Shown in pieces: positions 1-10,514 of a stretch of 64,000 nucleotides of DNA. Source of the stretch: Piliocolobus tephrosceles (lineage: Eukaryota; Chordata; Mammalia; Primates; Cercopithecidae); NCBI RefSeq assembly GCF_002776525.5, contig NC_045436.1, forward strand, positions 9,121,294 to 9,185,293. Direction: 5' to 3'. The notes beneath the pieces are model-generated. The model was not told the DNA's origin. It made no database searches and saw only the letters and a program-made list of their open reading frames with translations. Position 1 is the stretch's first letter, and each line of letters starts with the position of its first letter. A program made the translations under genes and the position numbers.

Positions 1-62
1 TTTGTAATTGTTCAAACCTATATTCTCTCATTCCTTACAGGCTCCTTAAAAAAAGAGCCCGA

Positions 63-386
63 GGCCGGACGTGGTGACTGACGCCTGTAATCCCAGAACT
101 TTGGGAGGCTGAGGGGGACGAATCACCTGAGGTCAAGAGATGGAGACCAGCCTGACCAACATGGCCAAAGCCCGACTCTACTAAAAATACAAAAATTAGC
201 CGGGCGTGGTGATGCGCACCTGAAATTCCAGCCACCCGGAGGCTGAGGCAGGAGAATCGCTTGAACCCCGGCGGCCGAGTTTGCAGTGAGCCGAGATTGC
301 ACCACTGCACTCCAGCCTGGTGACAGAGCAAGATTCTACCTCAAAAGAAATAATAAAATAAAATAAAATAAAATAAAATAAAATAA
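63..386 (+). mobile_element. Alu SINE (AluS-like), full length
   Basis: Reads in sense from a GGCCGG head through the left and right monomers (CCAGCCTGACCAACATGG, the mid A-rich linker, CACTGCACTCCAGCCTGG). It ends in a 3' tail that has become an AAAAT-type repeat from about 341 to 386. Scattered CpG decay suggests a middle-aged AluS rather than AluY. Confidence 0.95.
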
Positions 387-1109
387 GCCTGAGTCTGTGT
401 TCTGAACTCCTGTATCCCTCACACTGATATTTTCTGGTCCAGAGAAGGTGCTTAATAAATGGTTCTTAAATAGGTGTAAGATTATTAATAACAAAATATG
501 TAATATTGCTTCAATTAAATATTTTAAAGTGATAGTTATCTCTTGCCCACTTCCTCATGAGAGAAAACAAGCCACTAAAATACCAAGTATTGAACGGTAA
601 AGCTCAGGGGCATTGGCGGGATGACTCGCATAAAGTTGTTTGGGATATAGTCAATGTACGATAATATTGACAATACTGCAATGACTGACAGTACTGACAA
701 TACATAACAACACTGATACTAGAAGACAATATTACAATACATGACAGAAAGTCAACCCTGGCAGTTTTCACTGTTGGTGGATTACCTCCCATGTCCAAAA
801 TAATATTGTTTTGCAATGTGAATTGTTGCTGAGGGGATTAATGACATGATGCATAGCAAGCTCATCCTAGAACTACCAATCAGGCTTCTCTGATTCCCAC
901 ACGTTGGAGAAGGTCACTAAGCTATTGAGCAAATCCAGTCAATACCAAAACCATCATCTGTATTCCAGTCATAATTTGAGACTTCACAATGGTGTCAGGA
1001 ATTCTGTTTAAATATCAAGAATATATGGACATTGAGAAAAGAGATGAAGTGACTGATATGAAAGCAACCCTCTCACCCCCTTACTTTATTTCCTTACTCT
1101 GTTTTACAT
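387..1109. other. Unique AT-rich sequence
   Basis: No recognisable transposon or gene. It contains the GACAATACT-type cryptic repeat listed separately; short frames here are no longer than chance. Confidence 0.5.
659..740. repeat. Cryptic tandem repeat, GACAATACT-like
   Basis: Variants of the 9-mer GACAATACT (with GACAGTACT and CAATATTAC forms) recur at irregular 9-15 bp spacing over about 80 bp. This looks like a degenerate minisatellite. Confidence 0.5.
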
Positions 1110-1300
1110 TTCTTCATAGTACTTAATATTTGTTTATTTCCTGATTTTATCTATCACCACAATGAAGGTAATTTTAATGACAGCTTATTTAATTCTGTAT
1201 CCGCGGTTCCATGAAAAGTGCTTGGCACAAAATAGGAACTAAATAAGGTGGCAGTGAATGAGTACATGAGTAGGTGTTTAATAAATATAGGTTTAATAGA
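1110..1300 (+). mobile_element. L2 LINE 3' end
   Basis: Matches the sense order of the L2 3' UTR: TTCATAGTACTTA, TATTTGTTTATT, then 'AAGTGCTTGGCACAAAATAGGAACTAAATAAG' in degraded form and a terminal GTGAATGAG. Strongly diverged, so ancient. Confidence 0.7.
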
Positions 1301-1810
1301 GGAAGAATCAGCAAGTTAGGTGCAGGCCCGCCATTCATCATTTGTCAGGAAGTGGGTGAAGATACTTGGAAGGATGTTTTAAAGCTGGCACAAGGCTGCA
1401 ATGAGCAGGAGGAACTCGGGGCAGGGGGCAGGTACCTAGAGTTTATGATACTCACACTATACTGCTGTCCTCCACATCACACCCGGATACTCTAGAGTAA
1501 GATCCAGGAAGGAGGACTGAGGCTACATGAAGCCAGGTGAGAAAGAAAGAAGCCCACTGGCCATTTCTTTAACACTAAGGAAGTTCATTCTATTGATGAA
1601 CATTCAGCCATACAGTAAAAGAATATGGAGGATTTGCATTATTCTCCAGTAAGAAATGAAAGTTGTCTTTCCCAGCAGGGCTAAAACAAGGGTAAGGCAA
1701 ATGAAGAATGTGCCTCAGACGGAAAAATGCCCCCGTATATTTTGTATCTCATCACCTCACCCCAGTCTCCACCCTGTTCCGCAACTCCTAAGGTTGATTA
1801 GCATAGGTTA
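1301..1810. other. Unique sequence, no gene seen
   Basis: Ordinary mixed-composition DNA. Short frames only; no splice-flanked or homologous coding segment recognised. Confidence 0.4.
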
Positions 1811-2081
1811 TATTTATTTTATTGGTTGTTTCCTTGAGACAGGATCTTGCTCTGTGGCCCAGGCTGGAGTACAATGGCGTGATCATGCCTCACTGAGCAT
1901 CCACCTCCTCGGTTCAATCCCAAATATCTGGCACTACAGGCCTGGCTAAGTTTTGTATATTTTGTAGAAACGGGGTTTCACCAGGTTGCCCAGGCTGATA
2001 TCGACCTCTGGTCTCAAGTGATCTGCCTGCCTCGGCCTCCCAAAGTGCTGGGATTACAGGCGTGAGCCGCTGCACCCGGCC
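1811..2081 (-). mobile_element. Alu SINE (AluJ-like), antisense
   Basis: Reverse orientation: T-rich tail, GAGACAGGATCTTGCTCTGTGGCCCAGG, and ends at GCACCCGGCC. About 270 bp with many mismatches and a small deletion around the first monomer, consistent with an old AluJ. Confidence 0.9.
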
Positions 2082-2984
2082 AGCAGCAGATAATGAAGCA
2101 CAACTCTGCTGGAGGTCTGCCTCTACCTCCTCAAACGGCACCTAGAATACCATGCAAGGTCAGGGGACAGGAAGGAGCGCCTTTCAGATTTTAAGGCCAC
2201 GCACAATACAGAATTCAATCAGCCACTAACTGTCTGAGCGCTTGCTTAGAGTTTATAATATGGGGACATAGGCTGGTATACGGAGGCTCACTAGGAATCG
2301 CTCAATGTGCACTTGGAATTCCTTGATAATTAAATGAAAGATTCCAAACTGCAGCCCCAGCTGCACACATTCATCGTGAGGAAAGTGAACACAGCATTTT
2401 CTCTGTAATGCCTGATACCTGCGGATGAACTCTGGATTATTAAATAATGGCCTCAGGCTAGCAAATGAACTATGCACTTTGCCATCTGATTATTATAGTT
2501 TGCTTGTGTTAAATAAACTTCATTGTAGATATTCGTGTTCTTATTTGACTTGGAGAAGATAAGTGTATGAATTTGTGGTGTGGCACCCTTTCTCATTTTC
2601 AAAAAGAAACCAAAAGCAAGCCCAAAGTCATGGTTTCACCTTTTGCATGGTGAAACTTCCTTTAAGAACACCGAGTTTCATCACATAATCTACACACTGT
2701 CCTCCCACAGAAATGACAATAGCAATCCTGTGACAGAATACATAAACGTGGGGAAAACATTTATGTATATAAATTCCTCCTAGGCGCTCTTGGACTGAAC
2801 CCAAAGACATAGCACCACAGCAGGCAGATGTAAGCCTATAAAGCATGGTCACAGAAGAGAATTGCTGTTAATAATTCATTAAGAACTATTCCTTTCTCTT
2901 TCTGGAAACGTATTCACCACTTCAACCATTTTCATCAAGCTTTATAATTGGATGTGGAGAAAGGGCACGCATGATTTTATGAGC
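2082..2984. other. Unique sequence, no gene seen
   Basis: Contains a 74-codon minus-strand frame (2253-2477) and shorter ones, none with recognisable protein similarity or splice context. No transposon recognised. Confidence 0.4.
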
Positions 2985-3150
2985 AATAACAACTAACATT
3001 TGTACAGCATTTTACAATTTGCAAAGCAGTTTTCATAAACATAATTCACTCCTTACTGCCACAGTAGTAGTTAGGTGTTATTAAGATAATCTACATTTTC
3101 CTAATGAGGAATCTGAGTTGGCAAGATTATAAATGCCGTGCATGGCTATG
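2985..3150 (-). mobile_element. MIR-family SINE, antisense
   Basis: Shows the antisense MIR core pattern: AACATTTGTACAGCATTTTAC, CAAAGCAGTTTTCATA, then CTAATGAGGAATCTGAG in place of the usual 'gatgaggaaactgag'. Ancient and diverged. Confidence 0.7.
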
Positions 3151-4043
3151 GGAGTAAACCCAAATAAAATGTTTGGAGTGCACAGAGATTTGTTGTTTAC
3201 ATAAGGAGTAGTCCAATATCAGGCAGGAGCTAGTGCTGGTTCATTTACCCGTTCCACGATGTCAGCTCAAGTCTCAGAAATGCTTTCTTGTCCTCATGGC
3301 TATGGAATGGCCGCATTCCAGGATGAAAGTAGTGACGGAGGAAGAAAAGGGAGCTCAGAAAAACCAAACCTTGCCCAGAACTACATGGTAGATCTTTGCC
3401 CCGTCTTCGTTTAACAGACTGTTATGCAGCCACTCCTCTGAAAGGTGGCAATGGAAAGGAGACTAGGTAAAACAATTGCAGTCTCTCCTACATAGTATAG
3501 TGAAATTTTAATTTCTATTCTCCTACTACAGAGCTCAGTCTTCTCTATCTACAACAGACAACACATCAGTGGGAAGGGGGTCTGTGTGTATAGTTTGTAC
3601 ACATGCTTCTGTGTTTGCAAATAACTATGAAGCTTATGATATACAGAGGAGATAAGAACTTTGCCATGAGATTGAAAAACATCTAAGTACTTGTTTAAAA
3701 AAAAAAAAAAACAAATGAATCATTGCTTATACAGGAACTTCTTTAATTCTTATTTCAATTCTCCAAGTCGTTGAAGAACCATCTGCACCAAAGACTTCCA
3801 ATACTGTAGCTATATAATTATTATTCGTGCAATACACACCTATCATTAATCTTTTAACTATATTTGACTTCTGCAATCCCATCTGATTGCAGAACATTTC
3901 CAAGTAAATTGCTCACTGTCTTAAATGCATCATATCTGAAACTATGTCCCACGCTGTCTATAACACTTCACTTCCAAAGCTTCTTAAAATTTTCCCATGA
4001 CAACATTATACTCAGAGAGCTGAATCAAAAAGTGAAGTCACAA
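3151..4043. other. Unique AT-rich sequence
   Basis: No recognised element apart from a 15-base A run near 3697-3711. No supported gene. Confidence 0.4.
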
Positions 4044-4348
4044 GCCAGGCACAGTGGCTCACACCTGCTATCCCAGCACTCTGGGAGGCTGAGGCAGGCG
4101 GATCACTTGAGTTCAGGAGTTTGAGACCAGCCTAGCCAACGTGGGGAAACCCATCTAAAAATACAAATATTAGCTGGGCATGGTAGCGCATGCCTGTAAT
4201 CCCAGCTGTTTGGGAGGCTGAGATAGTAGAATTTCTTGAACTTGGGAGGCAGAGGTTGCAGTGAGCTAAGATCATAGTACTGCACTCCAGCCTGAGTGAC
4301 AGAGCGAGACTTTGTCCCAGAAAAAAAAAAAAAGGTGGAAAAAAAAAA
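4044..4348 (+). mobile_element. Alu SINE, full length
   Basis: Sense Alu from GCCAGGCACAGTGGCTCAC to an A-rich tail that continues past a GGTGG interruption. A possible imperfect target duplication (AAGTGAAGTC before, AAGGGAAGTC after) flanks it. Confidence 0.93.
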
Positions 4349-4409
4349 GGGAAGTCTCATTTGTTTAAAATTCAAGCAACGAGCTTTGTGGTCAATATGC
4401 TTATTGGTC

Positions 4410-4465
4410 ACATGCCAGGCATTGTGCTAGGTGCTGTAGCCACAATGGGAAGCAGGCTTAACATA
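4410..4465 (-). mobile_element. L2 or MIR remnant
   Basis: The short stretch TGCCAGGCATTGTGCTAGGTGCTG is the antisense of the common L2/MIR 3' block 'cacctagcacagtgcctggca'. Too short to assign to one family. Confidence 0.5.
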
Positions 4466-4680
4466 TTATAGATTCATTACATTTTCCCTATTTGGGTCCT
4501 TAATGCATTGAAAGCAAGTATGTTATTGCAAAAGATTCCACCTTCTTTTTTCCACTCCACATACTAACAATAGAATCAACTTTCTAAAAGATTTTGTATC
4601 TATTATGCTTCTTTCAGTTTCAATAAATTACAGTGTTTCTGCAGCACCAACAGCTTTCATTTTAAACTGCTATGCTCTTC

Positions 4681-5605
4681 TGTGTAATTAAGGATTAATC
4701 TCACACAGAGAGTGGTCTGGCCTTTGTCCTCAGCTCCTAGGAGGTGATCTGTAGGTCACTGCCATGTGCTGCCTGGGATGAGTGTCCTTTTGCTTGGAAG
4801 CTTCGCTATAGGACAGTCTAATAATGTGACTTACGATGGGGGCTTTGGGACACACCATATCAGCTCCAACCTCCAGAGGAACTGGAGATTAAATATTGGC
4901 TCAAACCTCCAGGAAGGGCTGGAAACCAAAGGTCAGTCATGTGAGCAGTACGTGATATAGCTGGAAGGAAAAGTGGAGGCAAGTGGTTTGGGTGGGGGTC
5001 CCCGAAGTGTCATGGTCAGAAGATGTAACTGCCCATGGCTCCTTGATGAGGATGGCTGGAAGCCCTTCCTCCTAGACTCTGCATCCCTCCTAGACCGCCC
5101 TATGCAGCTTTGTCTTCAGCTGGCTCTAAGTTGTATCATTTTTCCGTAATAAACGTGACTGTGCATATATTTGAGCAACAGGGGTTTCTGTTGCGAGTCT
5201 GTTTACATGAGGGTTTTTTTCAACAAATGGTCGGCCCTTCCTATCCAACAGGTTCTGCATCCATAACCCAATGCAGATAAAGAATACAGTACTCCCAGGA
5301 TAAGAACCCCACAGATACAGGGGGCTGACTTTTTGTATATGCAGGTTCTGCGGGAGCACTGTGGGGACCTGAGTATGAGTGGATTTTGGTGTCTTCAGGT
5401 GTCCTGGAACCAATCCCCCACGGGTACTGAGGGTCAACTGTAATAGCTTCTGGTGAGGTCTGTGAGTCTTTCTAACAAATTAGCAAATGTGAAGGTATCC
5501 GTGGGGAACGCCTGACTTTGTACCCAGCCGCTATGAAGACGGTCCTGAGACCCTTGAACTTCAGTTGGTGTCTGAAGGGATGGAGTCTGGGGGGGATGGT
5601 GCCCT
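4681..5605 (+). mobile_element. Old ERVL-class LTR, split by a DNA transposon
   Basis: The left part (about 4681-5170) contains CTCAGCTCCTAGGAGGTGATCTGTAGGTCA and an AATAAACGTGACTGTG polyadenylation-region block. The right part (about 5442-5605) resumes with CTGTGAGTCTTTCTAACAAATTAGCAAATGTGAAGG and GTGTCTGAAG, typical of ERVL LTR 3' halves (LTR33/LTR16/MLT2-like, from memory). The gap is filled by a Tigger-type element. No internal retroviral genes are present. Outer boundaries are approximate. Confidence 0.6.
5170..5441. mobile_element. Tigger/MER44-like DNA transposon (TcMar), internally deleted
   Basis: The right end, AATCCCCCACGGGTACTGAGGGTCAACTGTA, and the inner block CCACAGATACAGGGGGCTGACTTTTTGTATATGCAGGTTCTG match the 'GTATCCGTGGG' style ends of Tigger-derived nonautonomous elements. 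It interrupts the ERVL LTR next to TA dinucleotides, the Tigger target. The left end is less clear. No transposase remains. Confidence 0.65.
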
Positions 5606-5880
5606 CCGGCTGTGCAGTTTGCTTCTCATTGCATATCCTTTCTGCAAACTCCTGGCTTTCCTCCCCGGGCTTCTCTGCTGCATACTTCAGTCTTGCTTCT
5701 CTTCTTGATATTCTCCCCTCACCCTGGGGTTGTTTATAACCCTTCTCTTCTTTCTCCAAATCTTTCACGTTTTCAAGGAAAATGTCAAGTCCTGCCTCCT
5801 TCATGAAGCTTCTTTTCACCAGAAGAGTAAATGTACATTGATGGTGCATCAACTAGCAGGTGAGTTTTGTTTCTGTTTTT
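5606..5880. other. Unclassified, pyrimidine-rich plus strand
   Basis: Gives a 126-codon minus-strand frame (5472-5852) that runs through LTR sequence on its 3' side and has no recognised domain. Part of 5750-5860 may be a decayed L2 ('aaaatgtcaagtcctgcctcc'), but the match is weak. Confidence 0.3.
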
Positions 5881-6165
5881 ATAAAAATTAACTTTTATTT
5901 TAGGTTTAGGGGTAATGTGCAGGACGTGCAGGTTTGTTACATACGTACACTTGTAACATGGCATTTGTTGAATACATTATTCAACACCCAGGTATTAAGC
6001 CTAGAACCCCTTAGTAATTTTTCCTGATCCTCTCTCTCCTCCCACCCTCCACCCACTGGTAGGCCCCGTGTGTGTTGTTCCCCTCTACGTGTCCATGTGT
6101 TCTCATCCTTTAGCCCCCACTTATAAGTGAGAATATACAGTATTTGGTTTTCTCTTCCTCGACTA
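5881..6165 (-). mobile_element. L1 LINE 3' end, antisense
   Basis: Antisense L1 3' UTR landmarks in order: GCAGGTTTGTTACATACGTACA, AACACCCAGGTATTAAGCC, TGTTGTTCCCCTCTACGTGTCCATGTGTTCTCAT, and TTATAAGTGAGAATATACAGTATTTGGTTTTCT. About 285 bp, 5'-truncated; divergence suggests L1PB/L1MA age. Confidence 0.9.
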
Positions 6166-6694
6166 GCAGATGAGGTTTTAATATCATATACTGTGCTTGG
6201 TTTTGCCTGGGTTGTAATGTGACCTCATTACAATGTCAGCTTCTCAGGATGAGGGAACACGTCTCAGCCAGTTGTGTAACCTCCCCACATTCCGATTACA
6301 AGGCTACCTGGGTGTTCCCTCAGTAATAATCACTTGGCTTCAACATTTCTAAGAACAGATGGAAGCACTCCTCCTTTTGCCCAGAACCAGAATGAGTGTG
6401 CTCAGACTTGCACTCATTTCCAGCCATCAATGATGGTGACCAGTCCTAAGCCGGCTTTCATACAGGATCCACATTCTCAAGTCATTGTCTGTGACCCAAG
6501 AATGGAGTTACAGGGACGCTTTATTTTTTTCTTGTAAGGATTACTATGAGCAAATGAATGCATTCACGCTGCCTAACCAAGTTTCTTTCTAAAAAATCAA
6601 CGACACATTTGCTTTGTTATGAGCACACAGAGTGACCAAAAACAGTGCTTGCAGTGATTGAGCAATGACTAAAATTAGCTAACTCACCTCCCAA
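6166..6694. other. Unique sequence
   Basis: A 67-codon plus frame (6334-6537) has no known similarity. No transposon recognised. Confidence 0.4.
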
Positions 6695-6975
6695 GCTGTG
6701 AGGCATCAGGCACTGTCCTGAAGTGCTTCCTGTCGGGGCATGGGGTGTCTGTGTGTGTGACTGCATGGGGTAAATTCGCTTCACTCCCACCAAAATCTAT
6801 GAGGGAAGTGCTATCATCATCCTCATTTTACAGCTGAGCAAACTAAGCACAGAGAGTGTAAAAAACTAGCCCAAGGAAACCCAGTTACTAAACAGTAGAG
6901 GCCGGATCCTATCCCAGGAAGTCCAGATACAGAACCCATGGCTCCATTACCATCGCTTCCTGACTCCTGCCTGTT
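6695..6975 (-). mobile_element. MIR SINE, antisense, nearly full length
   Basis: CATCAGGCACTGTCCTGAAGTGCTT, then CTCATTTTACAGCTGAGCAAACTAAGCACAGAGAG, and a tRNA-derived part ending near CCTGACTCCTGCCTG match MIR read in reverse. A GT-rich insertion lies near 6745-6765. Confidence 0.8.
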
Positions 6976-7175
6976 TAGAGTGTAGCTAGACTGTGCTCCC
7001 ATACAAGCATACAACCTTGTCACATGCCATTGTCACATACTGATAACCCTTCATGAGTAAAATAAAAACATGAAAACATGTAATTTTCATGTGCAGGGGC
7101 GTCACACTAGGACTTGTCATCAATGGAAGTGATTTGGTGGTGTCTTTCTCACCTGGAGCATGTAAATGCTTTTCC

Positions 7176-7488
7176 CGCCTGAGTGCGGTGGCTCACGTCT
7201 GTAATCCCAGCACCTCAAGAGGCCAAGGTGGGTGGATCACTTGAGGACAGTAGCTCAAGACCAGCCTAGTCAACATGGCGAAACCCCATCTATACTAAAA
7301 ATACAAAAATTAGCCGGGCATGGTGGCACATGCCTGTAATCCCAGTTACTCAGGAGGCTGAGGCAGGAGAATCACTTGAGCCTCAGAGGTAGAGGTTGCA
7401 GTGAGCTGAGATCATGACACTGGGCTCCAGACTGGGACACAGAGTGAGACTCTGTCTCATAAAAAAACAACAACAAAAAAAATTAAAA
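7176..7488 (+). mobile_element. Alu SINE (AluS-like)
   Basis: Sense Alu with CCTGAGTGCGGTGGCTCACG at the head, both monomers and a tail of mixed A and ACA repeats. Substitutions such as CACTGGGCTCCAGACTGGG show age. Confidence 0.94.
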
Positions 7489-7639
7489 GGTGTTTCTGCC
7501 AATGTCAGGGGAGGTATCTCATAGCAAGAAACAAGTTGCATCACTTCATTTCAGTTGAGAGGAACAGAAAAATAATATACTGAGCAGTATAAACTTTTGG
7601 AACTGAATGTTCATCATTTTATATAGTCTGTCATTTAAT

Positions 7640-7870
7640 GACTCATGGTAATACTATTAGCAATATACTGTTAAGTGAACAGAGGCTTAAAATGGCATGT
7701 ATAAGTATTAGCCTACTTTTTGCATAGATCGATACATAAATATACATCTTTGAAGGTGTTAACAATGCTTAGCTTTTAGTACCAGGGTTTTTGGTATGTT
7801 CCTTTGTTTGTTGCTTATATTTTCCACACCAATTATCTATAATTAAAATATATTACTTTGCCCAAAAACC
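7640..7870 (+). mobile_element. Possible L1M-type 3' UTR remnant
   Basis: The order of an AATGGCATGTATAAG-like motif, TGCATAGATCGATACATAAATATACATC, GGTGTTAACAATG, TATTTTCCACACC and a run ending in ATATTAC resembles the 3' UTR of old L1M families. Heavily diverged. Confidence 0.4.
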
Positions 7871-8254
7871 AATTGATATAGTTTTTATGTTGATCTGCAC
7901 AGAAAAAGCCAAAATTAAAAATACATATATAAACATTTTCAATTGAACTCAAGTGGCCTTAAAAAAGCAATGTTTTAAAACATACACACATAAGATGCTG
8001 TATTTTTTAGAGGTCTTGTTTTAAAATTACTTCTGAAACATATTTTTTCAAGTACAAAAGGAGACAGAAGGAGTTTACTAAATGTTGGTCTCAAACCAAC
8101 CAGCTACATGAAGACAAAACCATGCTTTTTACTTGTTTAGATAAGATACCTAATTATGTACTTACATTCAAATTAAATTCATGGTCAAGCTCTATTGCTC
8201 CATTAGTAGTTTCAGAGAATAAGTTATAGAGATGGCCATGTGAGCAGATACTGA

Positions 8255-8320
8255 CAGAAGGAAAAGAAGGAGGAGGCGTGGAACAAGGAGAAGGAGGAGA
8301 AAGAGAAGAAGTTGCTGTGG
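8255..8320. repeat. Purine-rich GGA/GAA low-complexity tract
   Basis: Almost pure A/G with repeated GGAGAA and GAAGGAGGA units on the plus strand. Confidence 0.8.
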
Positions 8321-9300
8321 TCTACAAACTATAACTTAGGATGTGCAGAGAAAATTTTACTTTCCACATTAAAACCAAAACCAAATTTAAAATAATTCTA
8401 TTTTAGATTAGAAATTCTACAGCCTGTAGATTAAGGAAGCTTTTTCTTTATGGTGTTTTCTTTCATTTCATTTCAAAAATTTGTTCCAGAGGCTTATACT
8501 CAGTTATCTGCTGCTGCATAGTAACTAACTTATGATTTTACTCTCCTATGCGATAGAAAGGACCCAGGACAAGATTACTTCAGTGCCTGAAAGAGGCGAC
8601 TTTCAAACAAAGAAACATGTCTCTGAAGGGGAACTTCTATGCACTTCAAAACTGCACCCGGAGTTTGCTATACTCAATGGCCCAGTGACATTGCGTATGT
8701 CTCAATTTTGTGGTGATACAGTTGGTGTCAAAATCCCATTTGGACATGCAGAAGTTCGTTTCTATGATTTGCTCTGAGCCCAAAGTCAGGAATTTGTTTT
8801 CTACTGAGGGCTGCTGACACATGGGAGAAAGACAGATTACAGGGCTCAACGATATATAGACACGATCGACTCCTGAGAGAAAGAGACAAAGAGGGAGAGC
8901 CAGGCACGGTGATAGGAAATGGAAACCCATATTCAAGGGGAAAGCGCCCGTCTTCGGACCTACTCATTAACAGCTGTTCCAAACCTTTTGGTATAGCTTT
9001 GGCAACAACAGAGTTCTCATTTGAATATTTTCCTTCATTTGATTTCACAGATTGCTTACAGCTTATTTTCATCATCATTCTAAAATAGTTCACAAATCTC
9101 AATATCAGTCTGTGATTTTTGTTCCTTTAGGTAGCATTGATCATTTTAATTCTAAAAACAGAAGCCACATAAGTTAGGCAAACACCGTTTTTCTGAAACA
9201 TCTTACCAAGCAAGGACAATTTTGTTAAATATTTATCATTATTGATGTTTAAACAATATTAGTTATAAAAAACACTTGAGCTCAAAAATTATTTTCTCTG
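8321..9300. other. Unique AT-rich sequence
   Basis: Overlapping frames exist on both strands between 8530 and 9102 (up to 124 codons on minus), none with known motifs. The two-strand openness with no shared codon signal argues against a gene. Confidence 0.4.
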
Positions 9301-9455
9301 TTTACTCTGAAATAATATATATATGTACACATATTTACTCTGAAAGTATATATATATATCTGCATATATATTTACTCTGAAAGTATATATATATATGCAT
9401 ATATATACTCTGAAAGTGTGTGTGTATGTGTATATATATATATATATATATATAA
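9301..9455. repeat. Compound minisatellite with TA/TG arrays
   Basis: ACTCTGAAA recurs at 9304, 9337, 9374 and 9407 (spacing 33, 37, 33), each copy followed by a (TA)n tract. The last copy runs into TGTGTGTATGTG and a pure (TA) run near 9431-9453. Confidence 0.9.
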
Positions 9456-10094
9456 TGAAAGGGCTGCAGGCCAAGAATAACTAGACTAATCATCTGTACT
9501 CAATGAATTGCTGGTATAAGTGGTAATATAGTTTTAATAAAATATTCAAATACCTGGAATTTTAATATCATAGATTTTATTCATAGTTTTTTATCTGCCT
9601 AACAAGTCTAAGCCCTCCGTTTCTTGATCTGAGAAATTATGCATCATTCCTGACTTAATTTTGAATTATTTGTGAATTCTTATAGAATAAACTGGATTGC
9701 AAAGGACAAGAAAGCAACTCTTGAGAAAAAGGAAAAATGTGTGCCTCGTATGCAAACCCAATGTTTCTATTATGATGACAAAAGGGGCTGTCGTTGACTC
9801 ATGTAGTAGAATATAAGTAAAAAAATTCTGGGCTTTCCTTACTTCCTAAATCTTGAAATGTACACTGAATGTTGACTTGTAAAGTCTTCCAGACTGTTTG
9901 ATTGATATGTATCGCCTGTTGATCCACGTTCTTCCCTCTATTCTTCTTTGTTATATCTGTAACGTATACCATGCTTACTGAAGAAAAAATTTCTTTTTGA
10001 AAATCAAGTGGTTGTGTACTAATAACAAATACTCTAGATAATACTTATAATTCAAAATAATTTCAATATATGTACCAAAAATTAAAAAATATTT
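9456..10094. other. Unique AT-rich sequence
   Basis: No recognised transposon, RNA gene or coding frame. Confidence 0.4.
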
Positions 10095-10178
10095 TGTAGT
10101 TTATAAAGTGTTTTCACATACCCTTCTACCTTATTATCTCCATTTTATTAATGGGGAAGCTGCTGAACCTATGAAAGT
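10095..10178 (-). mobile_element. MIR fragment, antisense
   Basis: TTTATAAAGTGTTTTCACATACCC, then TTATCTCCATTTTATTAATGGGGAAGCTG follows the antisense MIR 3' half. It is cut by the insertion of the next Alu. Confidence 0.65.
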
Positions 10179-10192
10179 TATACTTACTTTCT

Positions 10193-10500
10193 TTTTTCTT
10201 TTTTTTTTTTTTCTTTTGAGACAGAGTCTTGCTCTGTCTCCCATTCTGGAGTGCAGTGGTGCTACCTCGGCTCACTGCAACCTCTGCCTCCTGAGTTCAA
10301 GCAGTTCTCCCTGCCTCAGCCTCCCAAGGGGCTGGGATTCCAGGCACCTGCAAACTTGCCCAGCTAATTTTTGTATTTTTAGTAGAAATGGGGTTTCACC
10401 ATGTTGGCCATGTCAGTCTTGAACTCCTGACCTCAGGTGATCCACCTGCCTCAGCTTCCCAAAGTGCTAGGATTACAGGCATGAGCCACTGCTCCCAGTC
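10193..10500 (-). mobile_element. Alu SINE (AluS) antisense with target duplication
   Basis: Antisense Alu from a poly-T run to GAGCCACTGCTCCCAGTC. It is flanked by TATACTTACTTTCT (10179-10192) and TATACTTACCTTCT (10501-10514), a 14-bp target duplication with one difference. Confidence 0.96.
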
Positions 10501-10514
10501 TATACTTACCTTCT

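Noticed and set aside
5564..5580. Primer-binding-site-like TGGTGTCTGAAG in the first ERVL LTR
   Set aside because: The same block lies inside the LTR body of related elements (compare 50867-50900), so it is not a primer-binding site.
5472..5852. 126-codon minus frame
   Set aside because: Part of it reads backwards through ERVL LTR sequence and no protein similarity is recognisable.
8646..9102. Two overlapping minus frames of 96 and 124 codons
   Set aside because: Different frames of one AT-rich stretch, with an open plus frame too; consistent with chance.
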